A stretch of DNA of 64,000 nucleotides from an uncultured Clostridia bacterium. GTDB lineage: Bacteria > Bacillota > Clostridia > Oscillospirales > Ruminococcaceae. Within the stretch, counting starts at the first letter, position 1. Every line of letters starts with the position of its first letter. This document shows positions 50,084 to 58,470 of the stretch, in pieces. A model generated the notes under the pieces. The model did not search any database and was not told the DNA's origin. It saw only the letters and a program-made list of their open reading frames with translations. Both the position numbers and the translations under genes were made by a program. The stretch is taken from contig CANDEV010000009.1 of assembly GCA_947383835.1 (NCBI GenBank), positions 45,916 to 109,915 on the forward strand. Direction: 5' to 3'.

Positions 50084-50692
50084 TTAATATGAAAATCCAA
50101 TATTTATACCTTTTTCCTGCAATTCCGTGATTTGTTCATCGGTCAATTTTAAATTAGGAGTATCAATATTCAAAGTTTTCAGGTTTTTAAAATGCTTCAA
50201 GCAATCAATATCAAAATATTGATTACCCAGTATCCAAAGCGTTTCTATGCTGTCAAAATTATATTCAACATCGTCGGGTAAAGTAAAATGTGTTTGATAA
50301 CCTACAAATTTTAAATCACACAGCCATAACGTTTTTAAATTGGGCAATTCTGGCAGAGTTTCAAGCCGTCCGCAGTATTCGTCAAAATAAAAAATAGTAA
50401 GCTCGTTCAAATCTTTCATTTCGGAAAGATAACTCAAATCCATATTTTCATCTGCCATAAGCCACAATTTTTCAAGCTTTGTCAGTTTTTTTAAACTCGG
50501 CGTACATTTTACAAGCTCGTCCCGATCGTCATAGCCTTCACACAAAAGCCTTTCAGTGTCAATATGAATAGAAAGTTTTGTTCCATACTGTTTTTCAACA
50601 ATTGCGTAATTTTTATTAAAATAAATTGCACCGACAATTGCCGCCGCCAAAACAACAAAAATAACCGCACCAAAAATAATTTTCTTACGCAT
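50084..50692 (-). CDS. Membrane-anchored leucine-rich-repeat-like protein
   Basis: A 202-residue protein: a membrane helix IIFGAVIFVVLAAAIVGAIY near the start, then an outside domain with irregular leucine-rich repeats (LKKLTKLEKLWLMADENMDL, MKDLNELTIFYFD, PELPNLKTLWLCDL, SIETLWILGNQYFDIDCLKH). The ATG at 50692 follows AAAGGCG. It is AT-rich compared with its neighbours and sits between folE and queE in the queuosine operon, where its role is not evident. It may be an insertion. Confidence 0.75.
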   Translation of the reverse strand: MRKKIIFGAVIFVVLAAAIVGAIYFNKNYAIVEKQYGTKLSIHIDTERLLCEGYDDRDELVKCTPSLKKLTKLEKLWLMADENMDLSYLSEMKDLNELTIFYFDEYCGRLETLPELPNLKTLWLCDLKFVGYQTHFTLPDDVEYNFDSIETLWILGNQYFDIDCLKHFKNLKTLNIDTPNLKLTDEQITELQEKGINIGFSY

Positions 50693-50697
50693 AAAAA

Positions 50698-51363
50698 TCA
50701 AACGCCTTTCATATTCGGATCCCAAATAAATTTGTGGAGCTGCAACTGCAAATTGACGCCGTTCAATTTATTTTGCAGCATAAATTCCACAATTTCCGCA
50801 GGGTCGATCATGCCGAAAACGGGACTGATATAAACCGCGCATTTCTCCGCCAAGCCGTACTCCCGAATGATTTCGAGAGCCCGCTCCAAGTCGGCGCGGC
50901 TGCCCGAGACAAATTTTACCGTGTCCGTTTTTTGCAGGTATTTGTAATTTTCCGTAAGCATACGGCTTTCCATGCCGCTGGAAGGCAGCTTGTAGTCCAA
51001 GGTAAAAATTGGACGGTGCTTATCGTTTCGATACGCCGAAATATCCACCGAACCGTTAGTCTCTATCTCAACGGAAAGAGAGTTCTCCCCCAACAGTTCG
51101 ATAAGCTCACGGACGTTTTCCTGCAAAAGCGGCTCGCCTCCTGTGAGGGTAACGTTTTTTATACCGCTTGCAAGGACGTAGTCCAAAATATCCTTTTCCG
51201 TAAGACTCTCGCAGGGGCAGTCCCCTCTGTTCGCCCATTTCGTATCACAGTAGGAGCAGTCCAGATTGCACCCCTTGAAGCGGACGAAAACCGCGGTCTG
51301 TCCCGCGCGCCTGCCCTCGCCGTTAATGCTGACGAATTTTTCAGCAACGTTGTATGTGTACAT
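50698..51363 (-). CDS. queE: 7-carboxy-7-deazaguanine synthase QueE
   Basis: A radical SAM enzyme that forms 7-carboxy-7-deazaguanine. The cluster motif CNLDCSYCDTKW (CxxxCxxC) is near residue 32; FVSINGEGRRAGQTAVFVRF before it and VTLTGGEPLLQ after it are typical. The ATG at 51363 has AAGGAGAA upstream. The 221 residues are a normal length. It lies 12 bases after queD. Confidence 0.96.
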   Translation of the reverse strand: MYTYNVAEKFVSINGEGRRAGQTAVFVRFKGCNLDCSYCDTKWANRGDCPCESLTEKDILDYVLASGIKNVTLTGGEPLLQENVRELIELLGENSLSVEIETNGSVDISAYRNDKHRPIFTLDYKLPSSGMESRMLTENYKYLQKTDTVKFVSGSRADLERALEIIREYGLAEKCAVYISPVFGMIDPAEIVEFMLQNKLNGVNLQLQLHKFIWDPNMKGV

Positions 51364-51374
51364 AAAAATTCTCC

Positions 51375-51794
51375 TTAATCCATGAAAGTCGCGCAATTAT
51401 TGGGTGTTTCGTACACCGTCACGCTTCTGACGCTGTACCCCATTTTTGAAAGACGGTTATAAAAATACTCCGCAAAATTTTCCGCCGTGGGACGGAAATC
51501 CACCTCTATCAGGCGGAAATTTTCCTCGTTAAGCGCGGCGACAGTGGTACTCCGCAAAGAATTTTTTTCATATATAAAAGCGTGGTCGAATTCGTCCGCG
51601 AGAGACTTTATGTCCCGCTTTATATCGCCGAAATCCGTCACCATGCCTCGAAGCTGCCCGTCTCCCACAAGCTTTTCGGAAGCTATTTCCGCCGAGATGA
51701 CCCACCTGTGTCCGTGAAGATTAGCGCACTTCCCCTTGTAGCCGCTTAAAAAATGCGCGCTGTCAAAAGCGGCTTCGGCTTTTAATATGTACAT
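51375..51794 (-). CDS. queD: 6-carboxy-tetrahydropterin synthase QueD
   Basis: QueD turns dihydroneopterin triphosphate into 6-carboxytetrahydropterin. The 139 residues show zinc ligands in FDSAHFLSGYKGKCANLHGH and the Cys in that segment, then DFGDIKRDIKSLADEFDHAF and the Glu in ENFAEYFYNRL. It is the first gene of the minus-strand queD-queE-LRR-folE-queC run, directly after a terminator that probably controls the operon. Confidence 0.96.
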   Translation of the reverse strand: MYILKAEAAFDSAHFLSGYKGKCANLHGHRWVISAEIASEKLVGDGQLRGMVTDFGDIKRDIKSLADEFDHAFIYEKNSLRSTTVAALNEENFRLIEVDFRPTAENFAEYFYNRLSKMGYSVRSVTVYETPNNCATFMD

Positions 51795-51811
51795 AAAAAT
51801 TCCTCCAAAAT

Positions 51812-51940
51812 AAAAGGGCGCAGACAGACTGCACCCGAATGATCGAAATGTAGTCCCGGTTTTGATTTAAAAAATACTTTACCTTGGTATTTAAAAATAC
51901 AACGTATTTTTTGCGCAGGAAGGTACAAATGAACTGCGCT
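51812..51940 (-). promoter_or_regulatory. Structured leader with terminator upstream of queD (possible preQ1-type riboswitch)
   Basis: On the minus strand a stem GCGCAG/CTGCGC (51913-51939) encloses TTCATTTGTACCTTC and is followed by AAAAAATACG, an A-rich tail as in preQ1-I riboswitches. Directly before the queD ribosome site, GGGTGCAG/CTGCGCCC (51816-51836) plus TTTTTATTTT forms a strong terminator. GCGCAG could pair with either CTGCGC strand, so aptamer and terminator are linked. Match to the preQ1-I consensus is partial (the AGC element is missing), so the ligand is inferred from gene context. Confidence 0.5.
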
Positions 51941-51991
51941 GTCGGAGTTAAGCGGCAAAAAAATCCCGCCGAACCTCGCTTGCATTTAATA

Positions 51992-52020
51992 AGTATACCA
52001 CTTATGGGGACGGTTGTCAA
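51992..52020 (-). promoter_or_regulatory. Promoter of the que operon
   Basis: On the minus strand TTGACA and TATACT are separated by 17 bases, about 190 bases before queD, leaving a long leader. Confidence 0.78.
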
Positions 52021-52094
52021 GACTTAGAAGCAGCCCAAAGCCGCCGTCAAAAATGAAATGATTTTTTAAGCATTGCAGACCTCCAAAATAAATT

Positions 52095-52227
52095 TATAGC
52101 GGTACATAAAAATATCCTGACATAATTCGTAGGGGACGGGTTTCCCGTCCCGTGGTTCAGTATATTTTTGTATCGCGGGCGGGGAGACCCCGCCCCTACA
52201 GTATGGTTATTTTTATGAATTGCTATA
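52095..52227. repeat. Palindromic repeat family C, copy 3
   Basis: 133 bp, ends TATAGC and GCTATA, nearly the exact reverse complement of 27375-27507 (shared GACATAATTCGTAGGGGACG and TATTTTTGTATCGCGGGC). It lies upstream of the que promoter. Confidence 0.88.
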
Positions 52228-52560
52228 ATTGCAGCACGGCTTGAAAAAAGGCAACTGTCCGGTTGGACATATCAAACGTATTGGAGGGCAAAAAAGAAAA
52301 CAGAGAATTTATATCCTCTGTTTTCCAAATGGAGATGTATATGAATTTGCCCGATACTGCAAAGCAGCATTTTGGCAATGGTTTTGTTGGACACCGCCCT
52401 CCGACTGCGATTTCCGTTTCGGGGACGGTTTTGTTATTTTTACACTTTGTTATTTTTTCCAAAGCAACTGTTTTTTAAGAACGCTTCCGTGCGCTTTCTT
52501 AATATGATATAAGTATACAGCCTGATTGTGTTGAATGAGTGAAAGAAGACTGAAAGGAAA
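52228..52560. other. Non-coding gap with no recognised gene
   Basis: About 330 bases. A hairpin AACAGAG/CTCTGTT lies near 52298-52325. The overlapping short frames have no ribosome site or family signature; the stretch could be a decayed gene. TATACAGCCTG near 52513 could belong to a trxB promoter. Confidence 0.4.
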
Positions 52561-52616
52561 ATAAAACCTTAAAATACTTTATGCGGATTTTCGCGCATAT
52601 CGGTTATAATATCTTT

Positions 52617-53561
52617 ATGGAAAAGAAAATTGTAAAAACAAAGCTTGTTATAATCGGCGCGGGTCCTGCGGGGGTAGCCTCCGCGGTCTATGCGGCACGG
52701 GCGGGGATCGCTCCCGTAATAATCGAAAACGGCGTTGTGGGCGGACAGGCTGCCGTAAGCAGCGTTATTGAAAATTATCCCGGGTACGTCAGCATAACGG
52801 GCGCGGAGCTTGCGGAAAAATTCAGAGAGCAGCTTTCCGCCCTCGGCGTTGATATAGAGGAGTTCGACCCTATTGAGAGGACGGAGCTTTCCGACAGCTC
52901 CAAAAAAATTTTTACCGAAAGCAAAATATATGAAGCCGAAGCGGTGATCATTGCGGCGGGGGCTTCCCCCAAAAAGCTGCCGATAGAAAGCGAAGAAAAA
53001 TTCCGCGGCAGAGGCGTGCATTACTGCGCTGTATGCGACGGCTCCGCTTACAGGGGCAGGACTGTCGGGGTAGTTGGCGGCGGCAGCGCTGCCTTGGAGG
53101 AGGCTTTATACCTTTCAAAAATTGCCGAAAGGGTAATTATAATACGCCGAAAAAATAGCTTTCATGCCGAAAATGCCGTGCTGAAAAGGGTTGAAGGCGC
53201 GCCCAATATCGAGATAATGTACAACACCGAGCTTGCAGACGTAGGCGGCAAAAACGCGCTGGAGTACGCCTTGATACACGGTGCGGACGAGCCTGCCGAA
53301 AAAGCCGAAAAGCTGCCCCTCTCCGCGGTTTTCGGCTATATCGGCAGCGTTCCAGCAACAGAGCTTTTCGGGGACTTCATAAAGCTTAACGAGCAGGGCT
53401 ATATTGTTGCCGACAAAAATTTGCAGACAAATATCAAGGGGGTTTTTGCGGCGGGGGACGTCCGCGAAAAGCGTTACAGACAAATAGTAACCGCTGTCTC
53501 GGACGGAGCGGAGGCAGCATTGAACGCTGTAAATTTTATTCAAAAAGGAGATTTGCCATGA
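52617..53561 (+). CDS. trxB: Thioredoxin reductase
   Basis: A FAD/NADPH enzyme of 314 residues. FAD motif LVIIGAGPAGVASAVYAARA, redox pair CAVC in HYCAVCDGSAYRG, NADPH motif VVGGGSAALEEALYLSK, FAD end motif GVFAAGDVREKRYRQ. The ATG at 52617 gives the usual family start; an in-frame ATG at 52581 would add 12 residues, and neither has a good ribosome site. TATAAT six to twelve bases before the chosen ATG raises the chance of a leaderless mRNA. It overlaps the glutaredoxin gene by four bases. Confidence 0.93.
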   Translation: MEKKIVKTKLVIIGAGPAGVASAVYAARAGIAPVIIENGVVGGQAAVSSVIENYPGYVSITGAELAEKFREQLSALGVDIEEFDPIERTELSDSSKKIFTESKIYEAEAVIIAAGASPKKLPIESEEKFRGRGVHYCAVCDGSAYRGRTVGVVGGGSAALEEALYLSKIAERVIIIRRKNSFHAENAVLKRVEGAPNIEIMYNTELADVGGKNALEYALIHGADEPAEKAEKLPLSAVFGYIGSVPATELFGDFIKLNEQGYIVADKNLQTNIKGVFAAGDVREKRYRQIVTAVSDGAEAALNAVNFIQKGDLP

Positions 53562-53788
53562 TAAAAGTTTTTTCTTCGGACAGCTGCGGCTACTGCACAA
53601 AATTAAAAGCATACCTTGACAGCAGAAAGGTCAAATATGACGTGATAGACGTTTCCGAGTCCCGCGACAACTATAACAAGCTTATTGAGGTATCGGGGCA
53701 GACGGGTATTCCCGTGACGGTTTTCGACGGCGGGAAAGTTGTTATCGGCTTCGACAAACCGAAAATTGACCAATGCCTTAATAGCTGA
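53558..53788 (+). CDS. Glutaredoxin-like thiol-disulfide protein
   Basis: A 76-residue thioredoxin-fold protein with the redox pair CGYC (C10, C13) in VFSSDSCGYCTKLKAYLDS, the cis-Pro in TGIPVTVFDGGKVVIGFD. Overlap with trxB (ATGA) and an AAAGGAG site show coupling, so it is probably reduced by that reductase, as NrdH-type redoxins are. Confidence 0.92.
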   Translation: MIKVFSSDSCGYCTKLKAYLDSRKVKYDVIDVSESRDNYNKLIEVSGQTGIPVTVFDGGKVVIGFDKPKIDQCLNS

Positions 53789-53796
53789 CAGCTTCT

Positions 53797-53862
53797 GTAG
53801 GGCGGGGGCAGCCTGTACCGGTACGCCTGTATTGGCATGCCTGTACTGGCACGCTCCCGTCT
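53797..53862. repeat. Degraded family A repeat containing a 14-bp tandem repeat
   Basis: GTAGGGCGGGGGC begins a family A arm. It then passes into three 14-bp units, GCCTGTACCGGTAC, GCCTGTATTGGCAT and GCCTGTACTGGCAC, before GCTCCCGTC. The second family arm is missing. Confidence 0.6.
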
Positions 53863-54025
53863 TTATTGGTTTGCAGTGGGAACGGGGTTTACCTTATAAA
53901 AAATCCCACGCACTTTGAAGTTGCGCCGACCAAAAAAACAGCACCTGCAGGTTGGTTGAATTTCGCCGTGAAAAATGCTATACTTATATACAGCGCGGCG
54001 CAATAATTTTGAAGGAGAATGTTTT

Positions 54026-54694
54026 ATGAGTTTCGGAAAAAATTTGCAGTTTTTAAGACATCTGCGTGGAAATATGACTCAGGAGGACTTGGCGGAAAAA
54101 CTGAACGTCAGCCGTCAGACTGTGTCAAAATGGGAGCTTGACGCGGCGCAGCCCGAAATGGAAAAGGCTTTGGAGCTTTGCGGTCTTTTCAACTGCTCGC
54201 TTGACGATCTTTTCCGCGGCGATATGGTGACCTGCGGCGAGGCGTACACAAATTTGAGAGTTGAGACAGTCCCCGCGTTCCGCTATGTAAAACACGCTGT
54301 TATAAGCGCCGACCCCGAGGGCGACGCCATTGACAGAATGTTCAGCATTGCCCGCGACTGCGGAGTTGACAAGCCGCAGGTCATCGGCTGGGATTTCCCA
54401 AACGTATCACAGGAGCAGATAAACTGCTTCAATATGCACGGCTACGAGGCGGCTTGGATACTGCCCGAGGGAGTAGTTCCTCCCAACGTTGAAATACACG
54501 AGCAGGCGGCGCATAAGTATGCGGCGATACATATTGAAAGTCCCTTTGAAAATCCGTTTGTGATAATTCCCAACGGCTATAAAACTCTTATGGAGTATAT
54601 GCGGGTGAACGGCTTGGAGCAGTCGTCAAATGATGTTATCCCTTGCTTTGAGACGGACGGAGAGAACATGGACATTTATATTGCCTGCAAGTAA
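54026..54694 (+). CDS. XRE-family regulator with a GyrI-like C-terminal domain
   Basis: A 222-residue protein. Residues 1-65 are a Cro/C1-type helix-turn-helix (LQFLRHLRGNMTQEDLAEKL, NVSRQTVSKWELDAAQPEME, LFNCSLDDLFRG). Residues 80-222 have the layout of GyrI/SOUL-like small-molecule binding domains (FRYVKHAVISADPEGDAIDR, HGYEAAWILPEGVVPPNVEI, AAIHIESPFENPF). AAGGAG precedes the ATG. It is probably a ligand-sensing regulator; targets may include the neighbouring thiol genes, which is inference. Confidence 0.82.
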   Translation: MSFGKNLQFLRHLRGNMTQEDLAEKLNVSRQTVSKWELDAAQPEMEKALELCGLFNCSLDDLFRGDMVTCGEAYTNLRVETVPAFRYVKHAVISADPEGDAIDRMFSIARDCGVDKPQVIGWDFPNVSQEQINCFNMHGYEAAWILPEGVVPPNVEIHEQAAHKYAAIHIESPFENPFVIIPNGYKTLMEYMRVNGLEQSSNDVIPCFETDGENMDIYIACK

Positions 54695-54803
54695 TTGCAG
54701 TATATGTTTTTTTCACGGCAGGAGGAACTCTACGCTTAGTAGGTTTACAAGGCTGCTCCGTTGTGTTATAATAATTACACAAATCTAAGAAAGGAGACAG
54801 CTT

Positions 54804-55388
54804 ATGGACTGTGAAAAAATCGGCGCGCTGCTGAAAAGGCTTCGGACAGAGCGGGGCTTGACCCAGAAACAGGCTGCCGAGATGCTTTCGGTAAGCGACA
54901 AAGCCGTTTCAAAATGGGAACGGGGCGCGGGCTTGCCCGACATATCTATGCTGACGGAGATCTCACGAATTTACGGAGTACCCGCTGAAACGCTTTTAAG
55001 CGGCGAGCAGGTTTTGAAAGGTCCCGAAGCGGGGAATATGAAAAGAACCAAATTTTTTGTGTGTCCCGAATGCGGGAATATCATCACGGCTTCTGGCGGC
55101 GGGGAGCTTTCCTGCTGCGGAAGAAAGCTTGCGCCGCTGTCCGCCGAAAGCCCCGATGATGAGCATACCCCGACCGTAGAAATTGTGGACGATGAATATT
55201 ATGTTACCTTTAATCACCCTATGGAAAAATCACACTATATAATGTTTGCGGCGTTGTTGGGGTATGACAGGGTAAGCTTTGTTAGGCTCTATCCAGAACA
55301 GGAAGCGGCTGCAAGGATCCCGCGGACAGGCGGCGGAACGCTTTATTTTTACTGCTCGGAGCATGGGTTAAGATCGGTAAAAATTTAG
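54804..55388 (+). CDS. XRE-family regulator fused to a desulfoferrodoxin-like (superoxide reductase) domain
   Basis: A 194-residue fusion. Residues 5-70 are a helix-turn-helix (LLKRLRTERGLTQKQAAEML, SVSDKAVSKWERGAGLPDIS). Residues 85-112 match the desulfoferrodoxin FeS4 site: C87, C90, C104, C105 in FVCPECGNIITASGGGELSC. Residues 118-194 match superoxide reductase, with the five iron ligands H121, H138, H144, C184, H187. The position of the catalytic Lys before the first His is Glu120, so sensing rather than catalysis is likely. It is read as an oxygen or superoxide-responsive regulator; this role is inference. Confidence 0.85.
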   Translation: MDCEKIGALLKRLRTERGLTQKQAAEMLSVSDKAVSKWERGAGLPDISMLTEISRIYGVPAETLLSGEQVLKGPEAGNMKRTKFFVCPECGNIITASGGGELSCCGRKLAPLSAESPDDEHTPTVEIVDDEYYVTFNHPMEKSHYIMFAALLGYDRVSFVRLYPEQEAAARIPRTGGGTLYFYCSEHGLRSVKI

Positions 55389-55417
55389 TGCAAAATGAAA
55401 TTTACAACGGATAAAAT

Positions 55418-55458
55418 AAAGAGTACAGAGCCAAAGCCCTGTACTCTTTACTTTTTAT
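55418..55458. terminator. Bidirectional terminator between the XRE-SOR gene and the GH94 gene
   Basis: AAAGAGTACAG and CTGTACTCTTT pair over a ten-base loop, with ACTTTTTATT on one side and an A-rich tract on the other. Confidence 0.85.
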
Positions 55459-55464
55459 TCGTCC

Positions 55465-57873
55465 TTATCCAAGGGTCACAACGACCTCGTTCTCGTCCTT
55501 AAGCTTGCCTGCGGGAATAAGATTACCCTCAAGCTTTTCGCCGTTGAGGACTATGGAAGTCACTCCGCTTTCGGCGTGATTGGGATTGTTGAACGTCATT
55601 GAAAGCTTCTTTCCTCTGAACGTTTTTTCAACGGTGTAGCTTGCCCAGTCGGAAGGAACAGCAGGGTCAACCACAAGTCCCTCTGCGTTGGGACGCATAC
55701 CCAAAATACCCTCCACGCAGCCTACCATTACTGTGGAAGCCGTACCTGTCAGCCAGTGAACGTGTGAGCGTCCCTCAAAAGGCGAGCGGGTGGACTCGGT
55801 GAACTGTCCGTGAGCGTAAGGCTCTATAACGCGGACTTCCGCCTTGTCGTTCATTGCCGCGGGGGAGCTTTCCATAAAGTACTCAAATGCTCTGTTGCCG
55901 TGACCCAGCATTGACTCCGCAAGTATCGCCCAGCCCTGCGACTGTGAGAAGATACCGCCGTTTTCCTTTGTATCGGGGTTAAAGATGTGCATGAGCGCGC
56001 CGTCAAAATAATTCTTAACATAAGGCGGTTCGAGAAGCTTTACGCCGTAAGGTGTGTTCAATATTTCGTGTACCGAGTCCATGGACTTTTCAGCCTGCTC
56101 CTTTGAAGCGAAGCCGGAAATCACAGCCCAGCTCTGCGGGTTGAGCCACATATTTGCCTCGGGGTCTTTCTTTGCGCCGACGATAACGCCGTCCTCGCGA
56201 ATACCGCGGATAAATCTGTCCTCGTCCCAGCACTTTTCAAGTGACGCGCCAAGCTTGCCCTGAACGTCGTCAAGGTACTTGATGTACTCTGTATCATTCT
56301 TCTGCTGCGCGTAGCCCTTCAGCACTGTCATTGCATAGTAAAGCTGGAATGCAACGAATGTGGACTCGCCCTTTTTGCCCATGCGGAGACAGTCGTTCCA
56401 GTCCGCGTGGAGACCCGCAGGCATATCGTGGTCGCCGAGATGTGTCATTGAGAAGTTTATAGCTCTCTTTAAGTGGTTGTAAACGGTGTCCTCGCCGCCG
56501 TTGGAGTATGGGATGACCTCGTCAAGGAAAGCAGTGTTGCCGCTTTCGCCGATATACTTGAAGATAGTGGGGAAGAGCCACAAAGCGTCGTCCGCACGGT
56601 ATGAGGGGTGTCCCGTTTCCTTTGCGTAAATAGAATTTTCGTCGTTCTCATCGGGGCAGGTCTCATGTCCTGCCTTGTGGTCGAACTTAACGAGGGGAAG
56701 TCCCGCGCCGTTGTCGACCTGCGCCGAAAGCATGAAGCGTATCTTGTCGCCTGCCATTTCGGGATCGAGGTGGATAATACCCTGAATATCCTGCACCGTG
56801 TCTCTGTAGCCGTAGCCGTTGCGGAGTCCGCAGTAGATAAATGAAGCGGCTCTTGACCATATGAATGTGATAAAGCACTGGTAAGCGTTCCAAACGTTTA
56901 TCATGTTGTTGAACTCCGGACTTGGAGTGTTTATCTGGAAGTTGTTCAGCTTGCCGTGCCAGTAATTTTTTAACTCCCGAATTTCAGCGTCAACCTTGCC
57001 GGGTTCTTTGTATTCGTTGAGAATAGCCGTAGCCTCAGCGTTGTTCCGCTGACCTACTATATAAATAAGCTCTATAGTGCCGCCCGCGCCGAGAGAAACG
57101 GCAGTCTGGAGCGCACCGCAGGCGTTGGAGTTGTAGTTGAGCACGTTCTTGCAGCGTCCCTCTTCAACCATGATCGGGTTAGCCATGGTGCGGTACGGAC
57201 CGATAAAGCTGTTCAGGTCGCCGCAGTAGCCGCAGACCTCGGAGCCTACCATGCCGAAGAAACGCTCTTTGTGGTTGGAGCCGTCCTCATGCTTGCCGCT
57301 GTTTTCGTTTATATGCTGAACGATCTTGTTTTCCTCAAAGGTAGTCCTTGTAATGAACTGCGTGTACTGGAGATTGACCTGATCCTGCTCGTAGTTGTTG
57401 TCGTTCGTAAATTCGCAGAAGCCGTACACCGAAAGCTTTCTCGGCTTGTCGGAATGGTTTGTTATGACCGCGCGCCAAACCTCGTAGGTCTTTCCGCGGG
57501 GAACGTAATATGTTACCTCTGATTTAACGTCCGCATACTCTGCCGAGATAACGGTGTAGGCGGTACCGTGGCGGCACTCGCTCTTGTATTGGTCGAGGGG
57601 CTTGCCCACAGGCTGCCATGAAGCGGACCAGTAATCTGCGGTGTCGTTATCCCTGATGTAGATAAATCTTCCGGGGAGCGCAAGATTAGTGTTGAAGCGG
57701 TAGCGGAGGAGACGTCCGTTAGCGCCCGATTTGACAAAGCTGTAGCCCTCTGCGTTGCCGGAGATCATTGCGCCGTACTCGGGGTCGCCCAAATAGTTTG
57801 CCCAGGGAGCGGGGGTATTCGGTTTAGTGATAACGTATTCTTTTTTTTCAAGGTCAAAATGTCCGTAATTCAT
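55465..57873 (-). CDS. GH94 glycoside phosphorylase, probably cellobiose phosphorylase
   Basis: An 802-residue cytosolic enzyme that splits beta-linked glucosyl disaccharides with phosphate. The start MNYGHFDLEKKEYVITKPNT and PAPWANYLGDPEYGAMISGN match cellobiose phosphorylases. The catalytic Asp lies in GLHADWNDCLRMGKKGES near residue 491; RNGYGYRDTVQDIQG and PYAHGQFTESTRSPFEGRSH are substrate loops. The ATG at 57873 follows AAGGAG. Length matches the family (about 810). With pulA and the SGNH esterase it points to plant-glycan use. Other GH94 specificities cannot be excluded. Confidence 0.93.
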   Translation of the reverse strand: MNYGHFDLEKKEYVITKPNTPAPWANYLGDPEYGAMISGNAEGYSFVKSGANGRLLRYRFNTNLALPGRFIYIRDNDTADYWSASWQPVGKPLDQYKSECRHGTAYTVISAEYADVKSEVTYYVPRGKTYEVWRAVITNHSDKPRKLSVYGFCEFTNDNNYEQDQVNLQYTQFITRTTFEENKIVQHINENSGKHEDGSNHKERFFGMVGSEVCGYCGDLNSFIGPYRTMANPIMVEEGRCKNVLNYNSNACGALQTAVSLGAGGTIELIYIVGQRNNAEATAILNEYKEPGKVDAEIRELKNYWHGKLNNFQINTPSPEFNNMINVWNAYQCFITFIWSRAASFIYCGLRNGYGYRDTVQDIQGIIHLDPEMAGDKIRFMLSAQVDNGAGLPLVKFDHKAGHETCPDENDENSIYAKETGHPSYRADDALWLFPTIFKYIGESGNTAFLDEVIPYSNGGEDTVYNHLKRAINFSMTHLGDHDMPAGLHADWNDCLRMGKKGESTFVAFQLYYAMTVLKGYAQQKNDTEYIKYLDDVQGKLGASLEKCWDEDRFIRGIREDGVIVGAKKDPEANMWLNPQSWAVISGFASKEQAEKSMDSVHEILNTPYGVKLLEPPYVKNYFDGALMHIFNPDTKENGGIFSQSQGWAILAESMLGHGNRAFEYFMESSPAAMNDKAEVRVIEPYAHGQFTESTRSPFEGRSHVHWLTGTASTVMVGCVEGILGMRPNAEGLVVDPAVPSDWASYTVEKTFRGKKLSMTFNNPNHAESGVTSIVLNGEKLEGNLIPAGKLKDENEVVVTLG

Positions 57874-58110
57874 TAGATATACAACTCCTTTTTCATAACG
57901 CCTAAACGAGGCAAAACATTCATACCTACATTGTAACATTAATGTAAAATTATTGCAAGGGGGTAGTAAAAAAATTCACAATTTTAAACGTTTTCGTAAG
58001 CGGATTTTTTTACAAAGTGCCATATTGCCATATCATATTGAGAATATAAAAAAGCGTCAAACCGTCCGCCGTATAATTTTTAAAAATCGAAATAAAATTC
58101 GTTTGCCTTT

Positions 58111-58470
58111 TTAAAATTTTGATTTGACCTGAGCTTCGCAAAATTTTTTCAGCGCAGGTATATCCTCGGCAGCGACCTCCCAAATTCTCTCAGCGTCCAT
58201 TTCAAGGTAATTATGAGCAAAAATATTTCTCATTCCGCGAATTTCTTTCCACGGTATTTCATTTTTGGTTTTTTCCTTGAAAGCTTCCGAAAGATGTCCC
58301 GCCAATTCTCCTATTTGAAATTCCGCCATACTTACCGCATTGCGGAATATAGCATCGGACAAAAATGCTTCGCGGCTGCTGCCGAACCTTAAAAAACATT
58401 CGTCGATCTGACCGCAGTATTCTAAAATATGAGCAATGATATTTTTATCTCTTTCATCGGACGTTATCAT
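58111..58470 (-). CDS. HepT-like HEPN-domain protein (toxin of a MntA/HepT module)
   Basis: A 119-residue helical protein of the HEPN (DUF86) type. The RNase-type motif R-x4-H-x-Y is present in RGMRNIFAHNYLEMD. HepT proteins are RNases silenced by AMPylation of the tyrosine by their MNT partner. The start codon overlaps the end of the nucleotidyltransferase gene by four bases, as in this module elsewhere. Confidence 0.9.
   Translation of the reverse strand: MITSDERDKNIIAHILEYCGQIDECFLRFGSSREAFLSDAIFRNAVSMAEFQIGELAGHLSEAFKEKTKNEIPWKEIRGMRNIFAHNYLEMDAERIWEVAAEDIPALKKFCEAQVKSKF

Noticed and set aside
52229..52507. Cys/Phe-rich plus-strand frame upstream of trxB
   Set aside because: It begins in the end of a family C repeat, has no ribosome site, and its composition is unlike a real protein.
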